Positions 33,758 to 38,851 of a DNA stretch of 38,851 nucleotides are shown piece by piece. Origin of the DNA: Myxococcaceae bacterium. GTDB lineage: Bacteria; Myxococcota; Myxococcia; Myxococcales; Myxococcaceae. The notes beneath the pieces are model-generated. The model was given only the letters and a program-made list of their open reading frames with translations, had not been told where the DNA came from and did no database searches. Both the position numbers and the translations under genes were made by a program. Every line of letters starts with the position of its first letter. The first letter of the stretch is position 1. The DNA is taken from NCBI GenBank assembly GCA_019694575.1, contig JAIBBR010000038.1, forward strand, positions 1-38,851, given 5' to 3'.

Positions 33758-35034
33758 GAGCGTCTGAATGGGCCGCGCTGGTGAAATTGTCGTTGGCCCG
33801 TGACAAACGCTTCGCGGTTTCTTCTGCCTTCGGCATTACCGTCGGCGTGGCCTCGCTGGTGTTTTTCGTCGGCCTGGGCTTGGGCATCGGCAAGTTGTTG
33901 CGCGAGAAGGTTTTTCCCGTCGATGCGCGGTTGGTCGAAGTGGTGCCTCCCAAGTTGGCGCTGGGCGGCTTGCTCGGCGGTGGCACCATCGATGAAACCA
34001 CGGTGAAGCGCCTGAGCGAATTGCCGGGCGTGGCGCAGGCGTTTCGCAAAATGAATGTACGGGTACCCGCGGTGAGCCGCTACGACGGTGATTTCTTCGG
34101 CCGCCCATTGCGCATGGGGTTAGAAGTGCTCGCGGTCGGGGTAGACCCGGCATTGGTAAAGGGCGATTTGTTGCTGGGCGATTTCAAAGACCCTGGCCCG
34201 TCGCAGCCCATACCCGCGGTGGCGGCGTCTCGACTGCTCGAAATTTACAACAAGTCGTTCGCGCCGGCGCGCGGGTTGCCCAACCTCACGCCGCAGCTGG
34301 TGACCGGGTTGATGATTCCCGTCGAATTCAACCGCTCGTTCGTCACCTCCAGCCCCGGTGGTACGGTCACCGCCAGCCAGCTGCAGCTCGTCGGTGTCTC
34401 TCAGCGCGGCTTGCTCGCCGGAGTGACGATTCCACTCGAGACGGCGAAGCGCATTAACCGCGCGTCGGGTGTCGATGCTGAAACGTTTACCGCGGTGACG
34501 TTGCTCGCAGCGTCACCAGGCGACGTGCCGGGCATCGTGAGCGCGGTGAAAGGGCTTGGCCTGCAGGTTGATGACGAAGAGCAGCAACTGGCGCAGAACG
34601 CCGCGGCGGTGGTGGTGCTGATTACCGCGGCAATGGCGCTGCTCTCGGGTTTGATTTGCCTGCTGGCGGCGGTGAACATTGCCCACGCGCTGGCTTTTGC
34701 GGTGCGGGCCCGGGCGCGCGACATTGGCATCATGCGCGCGGTGGGCGCGAGCCAGGCAGACATTCGCAACTGGGTGCTGGGTGAAGCCGCTGCGCTTGGG
34801 CTGGTAGGAGGCGTTGTCGGCACCATGCTCGCCATTGGCGCGGCGGTGGGCATCGACATCTGGGTGACCCGTGCGTTGCCTCCGTTTCCCTTCAAGCCCG
34901 AGACATTCTTCGACTGGCCAGCGTGGCTGTGGGGCGCGGGTGTGTTGCTCGGTACGGTGGCGGCGTTCTTGGGTGCCTGGGGCCCAGGCCGGCAGGCGGC
35001 ACGCATTGACCCGGCGGCGGCGTTGGCGGGTTAA
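33754..35034 (+). CDS. FtsX/MacB-type ABC permease (426 aa)
   Basis: One N-terminal helix (about 24-49) is followed by a large periplasmic domain of about 220 residues and three C-terminal helices. The cytoplasmic motif RARDIGIMRAVGASQADI after the second helix and the terminal RQAARIDPAAALAG are the classic FtsX-domain signatures. A start overlapping the ATPase gene (ATGA) confirms the pair. With the upstream lipoprotein and coiled-coil protein it makes a four-gene unit that probably acts on lipoproteins or other envelope substrates. Confidence 0.88.
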   Translation: MRASEWAALVKLSLARDKRFAVSSAFGITVGVASLVFFVGLGLGIGKLLREKVFPVDARLVEVVPPKLALGGLLGGGTIDETTVKRLSELPGVAQAFRKMNVRVPAVSRYDGDFFGRPLRMGLEVLAVGVDPALVKGDLLLGDFKDPGPSQPIPAVAASRLLEIYNKSFAPARGLPNLTPQLVTGLMIPVEFNRSFVTSSPGGTVTASQLQLVGVSQRGLLAGVTIPLETAKRINRASGVDAETFTAVTLLAASPGDVPGIVSAVKGLGLQVDDEEQQLAQNAAAVVVLITAAMALLSGLICLLAAVNIAHALAFAVRARARDIGIMRAVGASQADIRNWVLGEAAALGLVGGVVGTMLAIGAAVGIDIWVTRALPPFPFKPETFFDWPAWLWGAGVLLGTVAAFLGAWGPGRQAARIDPAAALAG

Positions 35035-35061
35035 CGGGTACAAAACGCCCTGCACCTTTCA

Positions 35062-35091
35062 TTGACGCTTCAAGAGCCGTGTCCCTACGCT
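35062..35091 (+). promoter_or_regulatory. Candidate sigma-70-like promoter for the kinase gene
   Basis: TTGACG (35062-35067) and TACGCT (35086-35091) are separated by 18 nt and match the -35 well and the -10 only in its T, A and last T. They lie in the 92-nt gap after the permease and would give a leader of about 30 nt before the GTG at 35127. Confidence 0.3.
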
Positions 35092-35126
35092 GCCTTTTCA
35101 TTCGCAGAACTGGCGGGAACCGTTAG

Positions 35127-36890
35127 GTGAGCAGCGCTCTTAAAAAGCAGCCCATACCATTCGGCAACTATCTGCTCCTTGACCGCATCAACATTGGGGG
35201 CATGGCCGAGGTGTGGCGCGCGAAGACTTTCGGCGCGGGCGGCTTCGAGCGCATCGTCGCCGTCAAGCGCATTTTGCCAAGCATTGCCGAAGATGAAGAC
35301 TTCATCACCATGTTCATCGATGAAGCGAAAATCACGGTGCAGCTGAACCACGCCAACATCGGGCAAATTTACGAGCTCTCGCATGTGGGCAACTCGTATT
35401 TCATTTCAATGGAGTACCTCTCGGGCCGCGACTTGCGCTCGGTGTTTGACCGCGCCCGAAAACGGGGTGAGCTGCCGCCGATACCGCTCGTTTGCTACGC
35501 CATTGCCAAGTGCTGCGAAGGGCTCGACTACGCGCACCGCAAGAAAGACAACTTGGGGCGCGATTTGAACATCGTGCACCGCGACGTTTCACCGCAGAAC
35601 CTCTTCGTCAGCTTCGACGGCGAAATCAAAGTCATCGACTTCGGCATTGCCAAGGCCGCGGGCAAGGTCACCAAGACCAAGGCGGGCATTTTGAAGGGCA
35701 AATTCGGCTACATGAGCCCTGAGCAGGTGAGTGGGCTATCGCTCGACCGGCGCTCCGATATTTTTGGCATCGGCATTTGCCTGTACGAGCTGCTCACTGG
35801 CGAGCGCGCGTTTCAGGGCGAGAATGATTTTTCGGTGCTCGAGCGGGTGCGCAACGTCGACGTATTGCCGCCTTCGACGTTCAACCGAAAAATTCACGAA
35901 ACGCTCGAGCACATCGTGATGAAGGCGCTCTCTAAAGACCCCGCCAACCGCTTCAACTCGGCTGGAGAATTGGCCGACGAGCTGCAGCGCTTCGTCGTCA
36001 CTCCCGAGAACGTGTTTGGCCGCAAAGACATGGCGCAGTTCATGCGCTCTGCGTTCGCTGAAGACTACGAGAAAGAAAAACAACGTTTGCGTGACTACGC
36101 CGAGGTGACTTCGATGCCGCGACCCAGTGCACCCCCGCCCGGTGGGGAAACCCCCGGCACTGCCAGCGATGAAGGCACCGTGGCCATGGTCGCGCCCTGG
36201 CCGTCAGCCCCTTCGCCTGAAATATCGCCCAGCGCGGGCAGCTCAGACGACAACCGCACTCACGTGCTTGAAGACCACGACGCCCTGACACGGCCCACTG
36301 CGCCGTTGCCTCCGCCACCGCAGACATTGGCGGCCGCGGTGCGCTCGGGCCTGAATGACGCTTCGTTCGACGACGAAGCCACTGCCACCCAGGGCCCGCT
36401 GCTCGATGAACGGCCTTCGATTTCGGCGGTGCTCAAACCCGCCCCTCCTGTCATCTCGCCTCTGACTGCAGGGGTGACAGGCCCCGCGCCTGGGGTTCTT
36501 GGCAGCCGAACCATGTCGCTCGAAGGCCCGGTTGTTCACCAGACCGACAAGTTCAGCCTGCCCGCGATACTCAAGCAGAACCCGTCGCTGTGGCTGAGCG
36601 CGTTTGGCGGCTTGCTCTCGGCGTTGCTCTTGGGTGTGTGGCTCTTCAGCGGGCCACCCAACGGGTTGTTGCTCATCGACTTGCCTCTCGAAGCGGCGAA
36701 AAATGTGCGCATCAATATCAACGGCGAAGAGCTGCAAGTCGCCGCCTGGCCGCTGCTGCGCAAAGAGCCTTCGGGAAAAGTCACGGTCATGGTGGTGGCT
36801 GACGGTTATGAAACGCTGCTCGAAACCGTAGAGGTCAAACCGGGCAATGAATACACCCAGCTGAAGTCGAAGCTGGTGAAGAAGCCGTAG
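35127..36890 (+). CDS. Ser/Thr protein kinase with transmembrane helix and PEGA-like domain (587 aa)
   Basis: A complete Hanks-type kinase domain covers about residues 13-300: glycine loop INIGGMAEVW, catalytic Lys47 (VAVKRI), HRDVSPQN (151-158), DFG (171-173) and the activation segment ending GYMSPEQ. A Pro/Ala/Thr-rich linker of about 150 residues follows, then one membrane helix (about 487-508), and a short C-terminal PEGA-like domain (GLLLIDLPLEAAKNVRINING) outside the membrane. This layout is a common myxobacterial receptor kinase. The start is a GTG with a weak GGAA upstream. It is followed after 18 nt by the AAA+ gene, so the two are likely co-transcribed and may be functionally linked. 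Confidence 0.92.
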   Translation: MSSALKKQPIPFGNYLLLDRINIGGMAEVWRAKTFGAGGFERIVAVKRILPSIAEDEDFITMFIDEAKITVQLNHANIGQIYELSHVGNSYFISMEYLSGRDLRSVFDRARKRGELPPIPLVCYAIAKCCEGLDYAHRKKDNLGRDLNIVHRDVSPQNLFVSFDGEIKVIDFGIAKAAGKVTKTKAGILKGKFGYMSPEQVSGLSLDRRSDIFGIGICLYELLTGERAFQGENDFSVLERVRNVDVLPPSTFNRKIHETLEHIVMKALSKDPANRFNSAGELADELQRFVVTPENVFGRKDMAQFMRSAFAEDYEKEKQRLRDYAEVTSMPRPSAPPPGGETPGTASDEGTVAMVAPWPSAPSPEISPSAGSSDDNRTHVLEDHDALTRPTAPLPPPPQTLAAAVRSGLNDASFDDEATATQGPLLDERPSISAVLKPAPPVISPLTAGVTGPAPGVLGSRTMSLEGPVVHQTDKFSLPAILKQNPSLWLSAFGGLLSALLLGVWLFSGPPNGLLLIDLPLEAAKNVRININGEELQVAAWPLLRKEPSGKVTVMVVADGYETLLETVEVKPGNEYTQLKSKLVKKP

Positions 36891-36908
36891 CGCTTCACGA
36901 GGGAAAAA

Positions 36909-38654
36909 ATGGCGAAGGAAAAGCGAAGCAAGAGCGACCCGCTGTCGGGCATGCCGGCGTGGGCTCAGAAGTTGGCGCAGAAATATTACACCCGCACCGT
37001 CAGCACTTTTTTGCTCTACGGCGCGGTAAGAGACTTGCAGCCGCTTTCTTCGCAGGGTGATGCGCCGGCGTTTGGCCCGTTGAAGACGTTTCTCGCTGAT
37101 GAGCTCTTTGGTGGCCGCGACCATGTTCTCTTTTACGATCGCTCCTCGGGCATTCGCGCCGCGGTCAGCGAGACGCAGACTGATTTTCAACGTGTGCTGC
37201 AGAGCTACGACACGCTGTTCGGCACCGATTACGCCAAGGTGATGCCGCGCGACCCGGGCCGTGCGCTGCAAGTGCTCGAGAACTACATGCGCATGCGCTT
37301 GTCTGACGGCAAGAGCCTGGCGCTGATTATCGACTTCGCCGAGACGCTCACGCCGGCCGGAGACTTGTCGCATTTGTCTGCCGAAGACCGCTTCGTGCTC
37401 GCCACGCTGATTAAATGGGCGAGTGACCCTCAGTTTCTCTCGGGTGACTTGTCGATTGTGCTCATCGTCGAGAACTTGGCCGAAATCTCTCCGCGCATTT
37501 CGCGCAACCCCTATGTGGCGAACATCGAAATTGCGCTGCCGGGCGAAGAAGAACGGCACGACTTCATCAAGGGCAAGCTCGACGGTAAGCGGCTGCAGGC
37601 CATTTCTGACGTGCCCGCGGCGCCGCTCGCGAAAATGACGGCGGGTTTGTCGCGCATCAACCTAGACCGCCTGCTCACCGAGGCGATGGAGGCCGGCGTA
37701 CGCATCACGCCCGACGTGCTCAAAGAGAAGAAAAAAGAAATCATTCAGGCCGAATGCCACGGCTTGTTGGAGTTCATCGAGCCCCAACACACGCTCGACG
37801 CGGTGTCGGGCCACGCCAAGGCCAAGGTGATGCTGCGGCAAGCGTCTGCCGCGCTGAAGCAGGGCAAAATCGAAGTGATGCCGATGGGCTATTTGCTCTC
37901 GGGCCCAGTGGGCACCGGCAAGACTTTCATGGTCACCTGCTTCGCGGGCGATATTGGCGTGCCTTGCGTGAAGTTCTTGAACTTTCGCAGCCAGTGGCAG
38001 GGCGTCACCGAGGCCAACCTCGAGAAGATTTTCAATTTGCTCAAGGCGCTGTGGCCGGTGGCGGTGATGATTGACGAAGCCGACGCTTTTTTGGGCAACC
38101 GCGATTCGTCGGGAGACTCAGGCACGTCGAGCCGCGTCTTCGCCTCAATCGCGTCGTTCATGGGCGACACCGCGTACCGTGGGAAAATCATTTGGTTTTT
38201 ACTTACCTGTCGGCCTGACTTGTTGCCCATCGACTTGAAGCGGCAAGGGCGCGCCGAAGAGCACTTGGCGCTGTTCTACCCGCAGACCGACGCCGACCGC
38301 GATGAGCTCTTCAAGGCGATGCAGAAGAAGACCAAGGTGTCGGTTGAGGTGCCGTCATTCTCTGCGCTGTCGAAAGGGCACCCTTACAGCGGGGCCGACA
38401 TCGAAGCGGTGCTGGTGCGGGCGAAATTTCGCGCCGTGGCTGAAGGGCGCGAGCAGGCCACCGCTGACGACGTGACGGCGGTGCTCAAAGACTTCATGCC
38501 GCCCACGTACCCGCTCGAAATCGAGCTGCAGAACCTGGTGGCCGTGCAGGAATGCACCAGCAAAGCGCTATTGCCCGACAATTTCGCGCAGATGGAACGC
38601 GAACAAATTACCCGGCGCATTCAAGAGCTGAAATTGCTGCTTGCTGAACGGTGA
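36909..38654 (+). CDS. AAA+ ATPase, Ycf46-like, with degenerate N-terminal AAA half (581 aa)
   Basis: The C-terminal half is a full AAA+ module: Walker A GPVGTGKT (332-339), Walker B VAVMIDEADAF (D389/E390), a sensor-1-like WFLLTCRPDLLP, an Arg-containing RQGRAEEHL and a C-terminal helical lid. Residues 1-270 resemble an AAA fold without Walker A (strands ALIIDFAE and VLIVENLAEISP are readable), like the inactive half of Ycf46-type proteins. There is no export signal. Such proteins are cytoplasmic unfoldases or regulators of unknown target. It follows the kinase gene by 18 nt and may be its effector; this is inference from position only. Confidence 0.88.
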   Translation: MAKEKRSKSDPLSGMPAWAQKLAQKYYTRTVSTFLLYGAVRDLQPLSSQGDAPAFGPLKTFLADELFGGRDHVLFYDRSSGIRAAVSETQTDFQRVLQSYDTLFGTDYAKVMPRDPGRALQVLENYMRMRLSDGKSLALIIDFAETLTPAGDLSHLSAEDRFVLATLIKWASDPQFLSGDLSIVLIVENLAEISPRISRNPYVANIEIALPGEEERHDFIKGKLDGKRLQAISDVPAAPLAKMTAGLSRINLDRLLTEAMEAGVRITPDVLKEKKKEIIQAECHGLLEFIEPQHTLDAVSGHAKAKVMLRQASAALKQGKIEVMPMGYLLSGPVGTGKTFMVTCFAGDIGVPCVKFLNFRSQWQGVTEANLEKIFNLLKALWPVAVMIDEADAFLGNRDSSGDSGTSSRVFASIASFMGDTAYRGKIIWFLLTCRPDLLPIDLKRQGRAEEHLALFYPQTDADRDELFKAMQKKTKVSVEVPSFSALSKGHPYSGADIEAVLVRAKFRAVAEGREQATADDVTAVLKDFMPPTYPLEIELQNLVAVQECTSKALLPDNFAQMEREQITRRIQELKLLLAER

Positions 38655-38851
38655 CTGCACGCGCGCAAGGCGGCACCGAAACGGGGCCGATGGTTAAGGC
38701 TGAGGCACCTTTGTGAAACAGTGCACATTAGGTGTGCATGGCTTCACTCACTTCACGGCTTGGCCGGGCGCGGCCAGCCCCGTGTGTCGCCGCGGTTGGG
38801 TTCAGCCAAGGTCAATGCCTTAGAGCGGAGTTGTGGTTCAACGTCAGCGGT
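38655..38851. other. Intergenic tail after the AAA+ gene
   Basis: No gene is recognised. Two short inverted repeats occur: TGCACA/TGTGCA around 38720-38738, and a GGCTTGGCC/GGCCAGCC stem near 38757-38780 with GC-rich loop but no T-tract. Either could be an operator or part of a weak terminator; neither is convincing. Confidence 0.3.

Noticed and set aside
36243-37559. 438-codon open frame antisense to the kinase and AAA+ genes
   Set aside because: Arg/His/Gln-rich composition and full overlap with two clear genes mark it as a shadow of GC-rich coding sequence.

Overview
The window looks like a chromosome segment of a Myxococcota (myxobacteria-type) bacterium. The evidence is a kelch protein with a MYXO-CTERM-like tail, a Ser/Thr kinase with a C-terminal PEGA-like domain and the typical HRDVSPQN loop, many lipoproteins, very large multihaem cytochromes, and a deoxyadenosine-deaminase-type amidohydrolase. 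GC content looks moderately high by eye. No tRNA, rRNA, CRISPR array or transposase gene was found.

Layout. (1) 48-802 holds a small membrane protein followed by a small secreted protein of unknown role. (2) 813-11521 is the standout region. A minus-strand operon (7418 to 813) joins four genes by exact 4-nt ATGA overlaps. They encode an inner-membrane Fe-S/flavin/cytochrome b oxidoreductase, a 20-haem and a 10-haem secreted cytochrome c, and a probable outer-membrane beta-barrel. A 29-haem lipoprotein (7742-11521) diverges from it. Together they carry 59 CXXCH motifs and could form a continuous route for electrons from the cytoplasm to the cell surface, which I propose as a porin-cytochrome-type extracellular electron transfer conduit. 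The divergent control region holds a 19-bp palindrome and a 166-bp MITE-like element with perfect 24-bp inverted ends bordered by TA.

(3) 11637-19109 is an accessory block of mostly unrecognised cytoplasmic proteins. Two genes are on the plus strand (720 and 343 aa) and four on the minus strand: a 350-aa protein with a hydrophobic C-terminal part, a catalase-fold haem protein, a 380-aa protein with a charged helical middle, and a truncated EF-hand-like protein. The block contains a 51-bp perfect direct repeat, a broken GNAT acetyltransferase and a minus-oriented terminator-like hairpin, all signs of recent rearrangement. (4) 19274-23130 holds the kelch-repeat surface protein and a lipoprotein copper monooxygenase with an N-terminal haem-c site.

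(5) 23314-38654 is a plus-strand run. It holds an amidohydrolase, a modular lipoprotein, a NatAB-like ABC exporter, PspA, a 20-codon flavoprotein remnant, an M14 peptidase, a four-gene overlapping operon (coiled-coil membrane protein, DUF3352-like lipoprotein, LolD/MacB-like ATPase and FtsX-type permease), a Ser/Thr kinase and a Ycf46-like AAA+ ATPase. The PspA, NatAB and Lol/Mac-type genes suggest envelope maintenance. All functional assignments come from motif reading; no database search was made.
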